Assembly (NCBI GenBank): GCA_035293805.1 | Contig: DATGMD010000054.1 | Span: 1-53,409, forward strand | Length of the DNA stretch: 53,409 nt | Origin: JAJPHF01 sp035293805 | Lineage (GTDB): Bacteria > Chloroflexota > UBA6077 > JAJPHF01 | Direction of reading: 5' to 3' | Shown: positions 23,592-31,017 of the stretch, piece by piece | Position numbering within the stretch: position 1 is the first letter of the stretch | Layout: every line of letters begins with the position of its first letter | The notes under the pieces: generated by a model | What the model saw: only the letters and a program-made list of their open reading frames with translations | Database searches by the model: none | Told to the model about the DNA's origin: nothing | Position numbers and translations under genes: made by a program

Positions 23592-23973
23592 GCGGCGACT
23601 CTACCACTCGCGGCGCGGCGAGCGTAGGCCACCGCGTCGCGCCCCGCCGGCTTGCTCGCCGCTGCCATCGCTCCCACGTCGCCTCGTCCCACCTGGCCTG
23701 CTGCCGTGGCGCCTCTCAGGCGCCTACCCTGTACGAAAGCGTAGCACATTTGCCCGGGCGGCTCGGCGCGGCGCCACCTCGCGCGCCTGGCGCCGCGCTT
23801 CCCGGGCTGGGGGCGTGGTGGGCGCTAGTGCGTGGGGCGGGCGAGCGGAGCCTGGCGCAAAGCGGACGGCTAGGCAGTCGCGGGCTCGGGCAGTCGCGCC
23901 GGCGGGCGGCGCAGTGGATGGCAGTGACACGCCGTACCGAGCACGGCGACGGCCGCGGCAGCGTCGCGTCGGC
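23592..23973. other. 382-bp intergenic stretch, no gene recognised
   Basis: This is G/C-rich sequence between the GT9 operon start and the hypothetical gene at 23974. Open frames here are low-complexity Arg/Ala/Pro shadows. A GTACGAAAGCGTAGC stretch near 23730 is the only AT-richer spot. No convincing promoter, RNA or hairpin with a T-run was found. Confidence 0.5.
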
Positions 23974-24339
23974 TCACCCTGCTGCGTGCGCCCGTGCGCC
24001 AGCCGCCGCTAGCGCGAACAGCCACTCGCGCGCCGTGCCTGCCGTCTCCGCGCCACCGCGCAGCTCGCGCCCGAGCGCGCGTAGGACATGTCCCGCGACG
24101 AGGGCAGCCTCCGTCTCCGACAAGCCCTCTCGCTCGCCGGCCTCCCGCGCCGCCTGCTGCGCGAGCGCGAGCAAGATCCGCCGGGCGCTGGCGTCGCCTT
24201 CCCTCGCCAGCCGGAGCAGCGCTCGTACCGCGGCAGTGCCGTCGCTGGCGCCAGCGGCACGGAGCACGAGCGTGAGCAGCCCTTCATCGACAGGCGTGGA
24301 AGGTGCCAGGGCGGACGGGACCGTCAGGCCGGTCGACAT
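23974..24339 (-). CDS. hypothetical protein
   Basis: 121 residues from ATG 24339, with RBS GGAGAG seven bases upstream. The sequence is Ala/Leu/Arg-rich and helical (GTAAVRALLRLAREGDASAR; LSETEAALVAGHVLRALGRE) without recognisable motifs, membrane segments or signal peptide. The RBS and the even spread of charged residues favour a real gene, but high G+C makes chance frames common here. It is divergent from the hydrolase at 24560. Confidence 0.45.
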   Translation of the reverse strand: MSTGLTVPSALAPSTPVDEGLLTLVLRAAGASDGTAAVRALLRLAREGDASARRILLALAQQAAREAGEREGLSETEAALVAGHVLRALGRELRGGAETAGTAREWLFALAAAGARAHAAG

Positions 24340-24559
24340 CGCGGCTCTCTCCGGCGCGCGCTACCAACGTCACGAAGGCAACACAGTATAGCCGCCCGGC
24401 GTGGGCAAAGTTCCAGGGAGCGGCATCCCCCGGAGCACGGGGCGTGCCCGCTGTGGACTATCCGTGTGACCGTGCCCGGCCGATCGCAGGGCGCGCTCCC
24501 GCCATGAGCAGCCCGCCGGGCCGGCACGATGCTGGCACGCCCCGTGGTAAGGTAAGGGC

Positions 24560-25336
24560 ATGGCCGAGCCCACTCTCGCCGCGCCGTATGGTGTGCTCGT
24601 GCTGCACGGGCTCACCTCCAGCCTCGCTTCGGTGACGCCCGTCGCCGACCGCCTGGCGCACCACGCTATCCCCACTGCCGTGCCCTGGCTGCGTGGCCAC
24701 GGTACCCGGCCCGAGGACTTGCAGGGCGTCACCTGGCACGACTGGTACGCCGACGCGGCCGCCGCGCTCGACGATCTGCTCGGGCAATGCGCCGAGGCGG
24801 CCGTCGTCGGGCTGTCGATGGGTGGGCTCGTCGCGCTGCACCTCGCCCTGGCGCGGCCCGAGCGGCTGCGGGCCGTTGTCGCGATTGCGCCGGCTCTCCG
24901 CCAGGCGCATCCCCTGGCGCCGCTCGTGCCGTTCGTGGCGCCGTTCCGCCGCTACCTGAGCGTGCCAGCGCGCGGCTACAGTGCCGCGACGCGCGCCCGC
25001 CTGGCCCAGGGGTACACCCGCTTGCCCACCGCGGCGTTCCTGTCGCTGGTAGCCTACGCCCGCTGGCTGGAGCCGCGCCTGCCGCAAGTGCGCGTCCCGA
25101 CGCTCGTCGTGCATTCCCGCGCGGATCGGGTGATCCACCCCGCCAGCGCCACGCGCATCTACGCGCGCCTGGGCTGCGCCGAGAAGGCGCTACGCTGGTT
25201 CGAGCGCTCGGGCCACGAGATGCTGGTGGACTGTGAGGCGGATGCCGTGCTCGACGCCGTCGAGGAGTTCGTCCTCGCCCACCGCCCCGCGGACGCGTCG
25301 TCTCAGGTCGCGGCAGGCCCAGTGTCGGGGCCCTGA
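24560..25336 (+). CDS. alpha/beta hydrolase (carboxylesterase/monoacylglycerol lipase-like)
   Basis: 258 residues from ATG 24560, preceded by AAGGTAAGG. The oxyanion motif LVLHGLTSS (about 13-21), nucleophile elbow VVGLSMGGLVAL (Ser about 91), Asp in VHSRADRVI (about 194) and His in RSGHEML (about 222) give a full triad, in the layout of Est30-type carboxylesterases. Length fits (about 250). The 3' end overlaps the converging response-regulator gene by 34 bp. Substrate unknown. Confidence 0.85.
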   Translation: MAEPTLAAPYGVLVLHGLTSSLASVTPVADRLAHHAIPTAVPWLRGHGTRPEDLQGVTWHDWYADAAAALDDLLGQCAEAAVVGLSMGGLVALHLALARPERLRAVVAIAPALRQAHPLAPLVPFVAPFRRYLSVPARGYSAATRARLAQGYTRLPTAAFLSLVAYARWLEPRLPQVRVPTLVVHSRADRVIHPASATRIYARLGCAEKALRWFERSGHEMLVDCEADAVLDAVEEFVLAHRPADASSQVAAGPVSGP

Positions 25337-25689
25337 AGCGCGGCCCGGACCGAGGCCAGCAGCTCCTCGAGATTGAACGGCTTGCTGATAAACGGCACGT
25401 CCTGTGGCCGGGCGGAGGGCGGCGCCGCGGCGCTCATGAGGATCACCACGGGCCGGTAGTCGTCGGCGGTTTCCAGCCGGCTGAGTACTTCCACGCCCGA
25501 GAGGCCGGGCAGCATCACGTCGCAGAGGACGACGCGCGGGCGGTAGCGCGCCACGTACTCAAGGCCGCGCGGCCCATCCCCGACCGTCGCTACCCGGTAC
25601 CCCTCGTCGCTGAGCAGGTCGGCCAGCAGCTCGGCGACGTCCTGCTCGTCCTCGATGACGAGCACGTCGAGCGGGGCGCGCTGCGCCAT
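25303..25689 (-). CDS. receiver-only response regulator
   Basis: 128 residues from ATG 25689. The receiver is complete: VIEDEQD (about 10-16), phospho-acceptor Asp in VVLCDVMLPGLSG (about 54), Ser in ILMSAAAPP and Lys in FISKPFNLEE. There is no output domain. It is preceded by a G/C-rich leader of about 200 nt and a promoter at 25908-25937. It converges on, and overlaps, the hydrolase gene. It is an orphan regulator like the one at 17845. Confidence 0.87.
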   Translation of the reverse strand: MAQRAPLDVLVIEDEQDVAELLADLLSDEGYRVATVGDGPRGLEYVARYRPRVVLCDVMLPGLSGVEVLSRLETADDYRPVVILMSAAAPPSARPQDVPFISKPFNLEELLASVRAALQGPDTGPAAT

Positions 25690-26162
25690 GATCCGTCCCA
25701 CACGCGGATTGCCGGCCGGAGCGCGGGCGCGGGGTCGGCCCGCAAGGACCGAGCGGTGCAAGTCCCGTGCCCAGGCGGCGATACCGCGACACGGCGTCGG
25801 CGGGCTCCGAACCTAACGCCGGCCGAAAGGCCGCGGCCTGTCCGCCATCCCCAGCAGCCCCGCGGCGGCCCGCCGCGCCCCTGCGGGCCGCGCGGTGCCG
25901 GTCGCGTATTCTACGGAGCCGACCGATTTTTCAGCAATCGGGCGATCGCCGCTAACCGACGCCTGGCCAGGGCGAACCAGACATACTCTCTGTAGCAGGA
26001 TGCGGCCTGGCGGAGCGGTCAGCCAGGCTGGCGAGCCGCGCCGGCCCGGCGCCGGCGGGCGGCCGGGCCGGCGCGCCGCCCGCCGTTGACGCGAACCACC
26101 GCAAATCTATACGCAGCACAGCCGCCGCGCCTTCGGCGCGCGGCGCGCATTGGGGAGGCCCG
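25690..26162. other. 473-bp non-coding stretch: leader of the response regulator and downstream spacer
   Basis: Bases 25690-25900 would be transcribed leftward as a G/C-rich, strongly foldable leader (e.g. the GGCCGCGGCCTTTCGGCCG hairpin near 25825). Bases 25914-26162 hold an AT-richer promoter segment and hairpins such as the CCTGGC/GCCAGG pair near 26007-26030. No protein-coding frame looks real. No known riboswitch class was recognised. Confidence 0.45.
25908..25937 (-). promoter_or_regulatory. promoter of the response-regulator gene
   Basis: On the minus strand TTGCTG (25937-25932), an 18-bp spacer and TAGAAT (25913-25908) form a plausible promoter directing leftward transcription toward ATG 25689. 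Confidence 0.5.
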
Positions 26163-26705
26163 ATGGATAGCCTTTCGGTGGGCGGTGCGCGGCTCCGCCT
26201 GGAGCAGGGGGACATCACCGCGGTGACGGCGGACGCCATTGTGAACGCGGCCAACCAGTGGCTGCGCGGCGGCGGCGGGGTCGACGGCGCCATCCACCGC
26301 GCCGCCGGTCCGTCGCTGCTGGCCGAGTGCGCGCGGCTCGGCGGCTGCCCCGCGGGCGAGGCACGAATCACCGGCGCCGGCCGGCTGAACGCCTGCTACG
26401 TGATTCACGCGGTGGGCCCCGTCTGGCAGGGCGGTGGGGCGGGCGAGGCCGCGGTGCTAGCGCGCGCCTACCGCGCGGCGCTGACGCTGGCGGAAGCCCA
26501 CGGCATGCGGACGATCGCCTTCCCGTCGATCAGCACCGGGGCTTACGGCTACCCGGAAGCCCCGGCCGCACGGGTGGCGCTCCGCACGGTGCTCGACCAT
26601 CTGCATGGCCCTACCGGCCTCACCGACGTGCGGTTCGTCCTGTTCACCGCCGGCACGCTCGCGGCCTACCAGGCGGCGCTGGCGGAATTGAGCCAGCGCC
26701 TATAG
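26163..26705 (+). CDS. macrodomain protein (ADP-ribose binding, YmdB-like)
   Basis: 180 residues from ATG 26163. It has the macrodomain landmarks DITAVTADAIVNAANQWLRG (ADP-ribose contact Asn), GGGGVDGAIHRAAG, the VIHAVGPVW strand and IAFPSISTGAYGYPEAPAAR, typical of MacroD/YmdB-type O-acetyl-ADP-ribose deacetylases or ADP-ribosyl hydrolases. It is probably cytoplasmic. Length matches the family (about 170-180). No ADP-ribosyltransferase or DarT-like toxin is adjacent. Confidence 0.9.
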   Translation: MDSLSVGGARLRLEQGDITAVTADAIVNAANQWLRGGGGVDGAIHRAAGPSLLAECARLGGCPAGEARITGAGRLNACYVIHAVGPVWQGGGAGEAAVLARAYRAALTLAEAHGMRTIAFPSISTGAYGYPEAPAARVALRTVLDHLHGPTGLTDVRFVLFTAGTLAAYQAALAELSQRL

Positions 26706-26799
26706 CCCGCGGGCGCTGGCGACCTACGGCATGCTTCTTGCGCTTTGGCGAGCGGCCACCACAACGTGCGTACAGGCTTGCGCGCAAGGAGAACGCCCC

Positions 26800-27264
26800 A
26801 TGGCTCAAGTGCCCCCGGCGGCCCCACCTCCCCCGCCGCCGCCCCCCGGGGAGCCCCCGGAGGAGCGTGGCGACCAGGGCTCCAACACCCGCCTGATGGC
26901 TATTCTGGGCTCCGTGCTCGTCGCCTTGATCGTCCTGTTTCTCCTGCTCCGCCCAATGCTCCAGAGCGCCTCGACCCAGCCTACGCCCACCCCGGTCGTT
27001 ACCGTCGTGCGCGAAACCGCCGCGCCCGCCCCGACGCAGGTCGTCGAGGTCACGCAGCCGCCCCAGCCGACCCAGCCCCCGCGGGTAGTGCAGGTTACGG
27101 CTTCGCCCGCCCCCACCCAGGCGCCCGCTCCCACCGCGCCGCCGCCACCCACGGAGGCGCCGCGGACGGAGACGCCGGTGCGGATCGCCACGCCAACGCC
27201 CACGCCCACGCCGACCCGCACGGCCACGCCAACGCGGACCGCGACGCCGGCGGCGGGCCGCTAG
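26800..27264 (+). CDS. single-pass membrane protein with Pro/Thr-rich extracellular tail
   Basis: 154 residues from ATG 26800, with RBS AAGGAG. A Pro-rich cytoplasmic N-terminus leads to one membrane helix (LMAILGSVLVALIVLFLLLR, about 33-52). The remaining ~100 residues are disordered repeats of PTP, APTQ and TPTPT-type, possibly O-glycosylated or wall-spanning. No folded domain follows, so the tail may be a stub or anchor. Function unknown. It lies about 95 bases after the macrodomain gene on the same strand. Confidence 0.7.
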   Translation: MAQVPPAAPPPPPPPPGEPPEERGDQGSNTRLMAILGSVLVALIVLFLLLRPMLQSASTQPTPTPVVTVVRETAAPAPTQVVEVTQPPQPTQPPRVVQVTASPAPTQAPAPTAPPPPTEAPRTETPVRIATPTPTPTPTRTATPTRTATPAAGR

Positions 27265-27295
27265 CGCCGTCACGGGGCAATCGATGCACCCAGGG

Positions 27296-27330
27296 GCGCG
27301 GGCAGCGAAGCTCCGGCGCGCTGCCCGCGC
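27296..27330. terminator. hairpin between convergent genes
   Basis: Perfect 12-bp arms (27296-27307 and 27319-27330) have an 11-nt loop, placed 31 bases after the stop of the membrane-protein gene. There is no T-run, so termination strength is uncertain. Confidence 0.45.
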
Positions 27331-27341
27331 CGCCGGCAGCG

Positions 27342-27530
27342 CTACTGGGGCAGCCAGGCTTCGCCGGCGAGGGCGAGCAGCCAGGAGCAGATCGTCTTGC
27401 CGAGGAAGCACGTAATCCAGAACAGCCAGATCGGCAGGCGCGTGGCCCCGGCGATAATGCCTGATAGCCCGCCCGCTCGCCCAGCACGGCGGCCACCCCG
27501 GCGACCAGCGCGACGAGCACGGGGCTATAG
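27342..27530 (-). pseudogene. remnant of a DedA/VTT-family membrane protein
   Basis: Two pieces of a SNARE-associated/DedA-like protein lie back to back in different frames: YSPVLVALVAGVAAVLGERA (the family's GLGAALGE-type segment), then GIIAGATRLPIWLFWITCFL with GKTICSWLLALAGEAWLP (the family's C-terminal GxxR...FLGKT segment), ending at a TAG at 27344-27342. The N-terminus and the central ~60 residues are gone. It is a deleted, frameshifted relic immediately downstream of the gene at 27533. Family identity is inferred from the two motifs. Confidence 0.5.
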
Positions 27531-27532
27531 GC

Positions 27533-27799
27533 TCACGCCTGCGGCGCTTCCTCGGCGAGCAGGGTCAATAGCTCGGGCGCCAAGCCTGCCTCGAAGCAGT
27601 CGTCGATGGTCGAGCGAAGCGCATGCCGGAGCAGCTCCCCGTGTGCCTCCGCGGCCGACTCGTGCCGCGCATGGTAGCACAGGGCGACTAGATGAGCCAG
27701 GCGTGTGAGAAAGAAGACTTGCAGGGGGGTATAGGGCGGGACGCGCGCGGAGGCGCGACGAGGATGGGGCAAGCGGAACCGGGCCGGCACGGCAGCCAT
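27533..27799 (-). CDS. hypothetical protein
   Basis: 88 residues from ATG 27799, with RBS GGGGAG. After an Arg/Pro-rich start, the sequence VFFLTRLAHLVALCYHARHE, SAAEAHGELLRHALRSTIDD and CFEAGLAPELLTLLAEEAPQ is clearly protein-like and helical. It has a good promoter at 27885-27913. It contains His/Cys residues that could bind metal, but no family is recognised. Confidence 0.6.
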   Translation of the reverse strand: MAAVPARFRLPHPRRASARVPPYTPLQVFFLTRLAHLVALCYHARHESAAEAHGELLRHALRSTIDDCFEAGLAPELLTLLAEEAPQA

Positions 27800-27884
27800 C
27801 GTTCTCCCCAGCGGTGAGCGTCGTTCGTGCGCGCGGCCGGAGCGGACCACGGACCTCACCGCCGGCCGGAACCGTTCGTACCCC

Positions 27885-27913
27885 ACTATACCCACGCAAC
27901 TCGCTACCGTCAA
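27885..27913 (-). promoter_or_regulatory. promoter of the gene at 27533-27799
   Basis: On the minus strand TTGACG (27913-27908), a 17-bp spacer and TATAGT (27890-27885) give a near-consensus promoter about 86 bases before the start codon. The rest of the 300-bp spacer up to 28101 shows no further feature. Confidence 0.6.
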
Positions 27914-28101
27914 CATCACGGCGCGACGGGTCGCAGGGCCCTGTCTCCCCGCCGCGGCGCGACTCCTACCGACATGATCGGCTAAGAGCTTCACGCTCCA
28001 AGGGAGAACGGCTCCCGCGCTGGGACAGCGCGGGGCACGCTCGCGCGCCACCTCTACGCGCAGGGCCGCACGCCACGCGGGGACACGGCGCCGAGGGCGG
28101 G

Positions 28102-28317
28102 CTAGCGCGCGAGACGCTCCAGGCCGTTGAGGATGAGGTAGATGAGGCCAGCGAGCAGCCCCGCCCCGAGCAGTACGCCGACGGCGATCAGCGCCGCGCC
28201 GCCCCCCAGGAAGAAGGCGACGAAGGCGCCGCCCACGACCAGGAGCAGCCCGAAGCCCCCCACCAGCAGCTCGCGGTCGGTCCGGGCGCGGTGACGGTCG
28301 GGGTTGAAGTCAGCCAT
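28102..28317 (-). CDS. small two-helix membrane protein
   Basis: 71 residues from ATG 28317. A charged N-terminus (MADFNPDRHRARTDRELLVG) is followed by two hydrophobic helices (GFGLLLVVGGAFVAFFLGG and AALIAVGVLLGAGLLAGLIY) and a basic end. Probable inner-membrane protein of unknown function. It lies downstream of the M16 peptidase gene on the same strand with an 82-bp gap. Confidence 0.68.
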   Translation of the reverse strand: MADFNPDRHRARTDRELLVGGFGLLLVVGGAFVAFFLGGGAALIAVGVLLGAGLLAGLIYLILNGLERLAR

Positions 28318-28399
28318 TCGCCAGCAGCCGTCAGCTAGCAGCGGCCAACTAGCCGCCGGCGCCTCGGCGCCAAGCCGCTAGCCGGCAACCGACTGCCGA

Positions 28400-29659
28400 T
28401 CACTTCAGCAGCGCTTCGAGCCGGGCAGTCCCGCGCTGCGGACCGACCACGGCCAGGTTCATGCGGTCGCGGCGGAACACGTCCCGGGCCACGCGCTGCA
28501 AGCTCTCGGCGTCCACCGCGTCCACGATCCGCACCACGTCGTCGACGGTCAGGATCTCCTTGCGCAGCAGCTCCTGGCCGCCCAGCCACGAGGCCACCGC
28601 TCGCGTATCCTCCATGCGCAGCTGCAGGCGCCCCTTGATGAACTCGCGGGCCTTGGTGATCTCCTCCTCGGGAATGCCGTCCTTGAGGCGGTCCAGCTCC
28701 TCCAGCACCGCCTCGATGGTCGGCCCGAGCTTCTTCGGATCGACGCCCGCCGAGACGACCGCGGCGCCGGTGTCCTGGTAGTGGCTGACGTACGAGTGGA
28801 CGTCGTAGGCCAGGCCACGCTTCTCGCGCACCTCCAGAAACAGCCGCGAGCTCATGCCCTCGCCGAGGATCGAGTTCAGCACGTCGAGCGTGTAGCGATC
28901 GGGGTGGAACGCCGACAGCCCGGGCATGCCCAGGCAGAGGTGGACTTGCTCGGTCTTCTTCTGCTTCACGGCGACGCGCGGCTCGGTCTGGCCATCTTTA
29001 GCCGGGAACCACGCGCCGAACGGGCGGTTCTCCCAATCGCTCAGCAGCCGCTCGGCCTCCCGCACGACCTGCTCGTGCGTCACGTTGCCGGCCACGGCGA
29101 GCACCGTGTTGGCCGGCACGTACTGCTGCTGCAGATAGTCGACCATCTGCTGCCGGCGAATCCCTCGCACCGACTCGTCGCTGCCCGCGATGTCCCGGCC
29201 CAGCGGCTGGTCGGGCCAGAGCACCTCGTCGATGAGCACGCCCACCAGGTCGCCGGGGCTGTCCTCGACCATGTGCAGCTCTTCGATGATGACCGCGCGC
29301 TCCTTCTCGATCTCCTCCGGCGCGAACAGCGAGTGGCGCAGGTTGTCGGCCAGCACGTCGAGCGTGCGCGCGAAGTGAGCGCTTGGCACCTTGCACCAGT
29401 ACACCGTCAGCTCGCGATCGGTGCCCGCGTTCATGATGCCGCCCACGCCCTCGATCGTCTCGGCGATCTCGCGCGGCGTCGGGCGCCGCTCGGTGCCCTT
29501 GAACAGCATGTGCTCGAGGAAGTGCGAGATGCCGGCCACCTCGTCCAGCTCATAGCGCGAGCCCGCGCCGACGAAAAAGTTGATGCTCACGGAGCGGGTA
29601 TGCGGCATCGCGGCCGTGAGTATGCGGAGACCATTCGGCAGGACGGTCTTGTCGTACAT
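28400..29659 (-). CDS. M16 family zinc metallopeptidase
   Basis: 419 residues from ATG 29659. The inverted zinc motif HFLEH (about 46-50, HxxEH) and downstream Glu in EKERAVIIEELHMVED match M16B proteases (mitochondrial processing peptidase-like, YmxG/PqqF group). The second, inactive-type half (GMSSRLFLEVREKRGLAYDV) supplies the Arg/Tyr substrate-binding motif RGLAY. Length fits a single-chain M16B subunit of about 420. No signal peptide, so probably cytoplasmic. Confidence 0.93.
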   Translation of the reverse strand: MYDKTVLPNGLRILTAAMPHTRSVSINFFVGAGSRYELDEVAGISHFLEHMLFKGTERRPTPREIAETIEGVGGIMNAGTDRELTVYWCKVPSAHFARTLDVLADNLRHSLFAPEEIEKERAVIIEELHMVEDSPGDLVGVLIDEVLWPDQPLGRDIAGSDESVRGIRRQQMVDYLQQQYVPANTVLAVAGNVTHEQVVREAERLLSDWENRPFGAWFPAKDGQTEPRVAVKQKKTEQVHLCLGMPGLSAFHPDRYTLDVLNSILGEGMSSRLFLEVREKRGLAYDVHSYVSHYQDTGAAVVSAGVDPKKLGPTIEAVLEELDRLKDGIPEEEITKAREFIKGRLQLRMEDTRAVASWLGGQELLRKEILTVDDVVRIVDAVDAESLQRVARDVFRRDRMNLAVVGPQRGTARLEALLK

Positions 29660-29717
29660 GCAGGCTCCACGGGCAGCGCAGCGCAGCGGGCGAAGACACT
29701 TACCCGACTTTGGCTAG

Positions 29718-29748
29718 ATTCTAGCCGAGCGCCGCCAAGCCCTGTCAA
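29718..29748 (-). promoter_or_regulatory. possible promoter of the M16 gene within a palindrome
   Basis: On the minus strand TTGACA (29748-29743) lies in the left arm of the 60-bp palindrome and TAGAAT at 29723-29718, with a 19-bp spacer, longer than optimal. Because of the palindrome an identical TTGACA also faces right, without a recognisable -10. Confidence 0.4.
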
Positions 29749-29788
29749 ACGCGGCCCCGGGGCCGCGTTTGACAGGGCTTGGCGGCGC
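29729..29788. repeat. 60-bp perfect palindrome with no loop
   Basis: Bases 29729-29758 are exactly complementary, in reverse, to 29759-29788, with the axis between 29758 and 29759. The arms include TTGACAGGGCTTGGCGGC. It lies in the divergent spacer between the M16 and O-methyltransferase genes. It could extrude a cruciform, bind a dimeric protein, or be a fold-back assembly artefact. Confidence 0.9.
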
Positions 29789-29802
29789 CCCGGGGCGCCG
29801 CC
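29781..29802. repeat. 22-bp G/C palindrome overlapping the 60-bp palindrome
   Basis: GGCGGCGCCCC joined to its exact reverse complement, with the axis between 29791 and 29792. It overlaps the last eight bases of the larger palindrome. Confidence 0.85.
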
Positions 29803-29874
29803 GTCAACCTGCTACCATCCGGGTAGCTGCCTCCGCTCGGGCAGAGCATTCTGGCGCACGGACCAGGAGGGACG

Positions 29875-30516
29875 ATGACGCAGTGGGTGGTTCCGGACAC
29901 GATCGAGGACTACGCGGCGCGACACACGACGCCGCTGCCGCCGCTCTTGCAGGAACTGAGCGCGGTCACGCTGGAGCGCACCGGCGGCCGCGCCATGATG
30001 CTGTCGGGACAGGTGGCGGGCATGGTGCTGCAGTCGCTGGTGGCGGCGATGGGCGCCCGGCGCGTGCTCGAGCTGGGCACCTTCACCGGCTTCAGCGCCC
30101 TCATGATGGCGAGCGCGCTGCCGGACGACGGGCAGCTCATCACCTGCGACGTGGACGCCGAGACGACGGCCGTGGCACGCGAGTTCTGGGCGCGCAGCCC
30201 GCACGGCCGCAAGATCGAGCTGCGCCTGGGCCCGGCGCTGGAGACCATCAAGACGCTGCAGGGCCCGTTCGACTTCGTGTTCATCGACGCCGACAAGCCC
30301 GCCTACATCGACTACTACGAGGCGGTGCTGCCGCTGCTTGCGCCGCGCGGCGTGATCGTCGCCGACAACGCGCTGCGCCGCGGGCGCGTGCTGGACCCCG
30401 CGAACGAAGGGGATGCCGCGACCGCCGCGTTCAACGACCACGTGCAGCGCGACCCGCGCACGGTCAACGTCCTGCTCACCGTCCGCGACGGCATGATGCT
30501 CATCCGCCGCGCCTGA
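29875..30516 (+). CDS. SAM-dependent O-methyltransferase (caffeoyl-CoA type)
   Basis: 213 residues from ATG 29875, with RBS AGGAGGG. Motif I VLELGTFTGFSALMMASALP (about 63-82), the acidic SAM ribose contact in LITCDVDAE, the metal-binding Asp in FDFVFIDADKPAYIDYYE (about 133-150) and VADNALRRGRV match the class I, divalent-cation-dependent O-methyltransferases. They methylate catechols, phenylpropanoids or natural products. It appears monocistronic and divergent from the M16 gene. Substrate unknown. Confidence 0.92.
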   Translation: MTQWVVPDTIEDYAARHTTPLPPLLQELSAVTLERTGGRAMMLSGQVAGMVLQSLVAAMGARRVLELGTFTGFSALMMASALPDDGQLITCDVDAETTAVAREFWARSPHGRKIELRLGPALETIKTLQGPFDFVFIDADKPAYIDYYEAVLPLLAPRGVIVADNALRRGRVLDPANEGDAATAAFNDHVQRDPRTVNVLLTVRDGMMLIRRA

Positions 30517-30551
30517 GCGCGTCGCCTCAAGAGCGACTCCTAAGCTGGTTT

Positions 30552-30602
30552 CCAAGGATGGTGTGTAAGTTCGGCGACGCCGAACTTACACACCATCCTT
30601 GG
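30552..30602. terminator. 51-bp near-perfect palindrome between convergent genes
   Basis: Arms of 25 bp (30552-30576 and 30578-30602) surround a single A. It lies 36 bases after the O-methyltransferase stop and nine before the Uma2 stop, so it may terminate both transcripts. There is no T-run. Both strands read the same peptide (MVCKFG..AELTHHPW), which is only a consequence of the symmetry. Confidence 0.5.
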
Positions 30603-30610
30603 CCAGATGC

Positions 30611-30958
30611 TTAGTCGAGGTTGAGGGCGCCGAACGCGTCTTCCACGACAATCGCGAGCCCCGGCACCACGTCGCACAGGTCGATGCGGCCGCGGCTCCG
30701 CCAGGTTTCCGTCGCTATGCCCGGCCAGAAGACGCGGATGCTGTCGTCGCGGTGGTTCACGAGGAGCGCGGCCCTCACGCCGTTCTCGACGTACCAGCGG
30801 CACTTCGCCTCCATCTCGCGCAGCGTCTCGCCAGGCGAGATGATCTCGATGGCGAGATCGGGCGGGACGAGAACGTCGTCCGCATATTCCAGCGCGGGCT
30901 TCTCCTCGGGCAGCGCCAGAAACTCCTCTAGCGTCAGCCCTTTGCGCGCGAGCGCCAT
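30611..30958 (-). CDS. Uma2-family protein with internal deletion
   Basis: 115 residues from ATG 30958. The N-terminal LTLEEFLALPEEKPALEYAD is joined directly to the C-terminal part PPDLAIEIISPGETLREMEA, then KCRWYVENGVRAALLVNHRD. Uma2 (DUF820) proteins are usually about 190 residues and have a central block with the PD motif of the PD-(D/E)XK fold between these segments. Here roughly 75-80 residues are missing in frame. The product is probably inactive as a nuclease-like domain although still open. Confidence 0.75.
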   Translation of the reverse strand: MALARKGLTLEEFLALPEEKPALEYADDVLVPPDLAIEIISPGETLREMEAKCRWYVENGVRAALLVNHRDDSIRVFWPGIATETWRSRGRIDLCDVVPGLAIVVEDAFGALNLD

Positions 30959-31017
30959 CGGCCGCCTCCCGGTGGTCTAGCCGCCTGTCCTCGCCAGCAT
31001 TATAGGCACCTGCCGCG

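Noticed and set aside
18981..25336. Biosynthetic cluster linking the two alpha/beta hydrolases and the GT9 genes
   Set aside because: They lie on different strands with separate promoters and unrelated genes between; no conserved pathway logic.
25690..25900. Possible riboswitch in the G/C-rich leader of the second response regulator
   Set aside because: It is foldable but matches no known class that I could recognise and lacks a terminator or a clear sequestering hairpin before the start codon.
26163..26705. Macrodomain gene as DarG-type antitoxin
   Set aside because: No DarT-like ADP-ribosyltransferase is adjacent and the protein has only the ~180-residue YmdB-like domain.
29812..30555. 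247-codon leftward frame antisense to the O-methyltransferase
   Set aside because: His/Arg/Val-rich shadow of a clearly conserved methyltransferase with full motifs.
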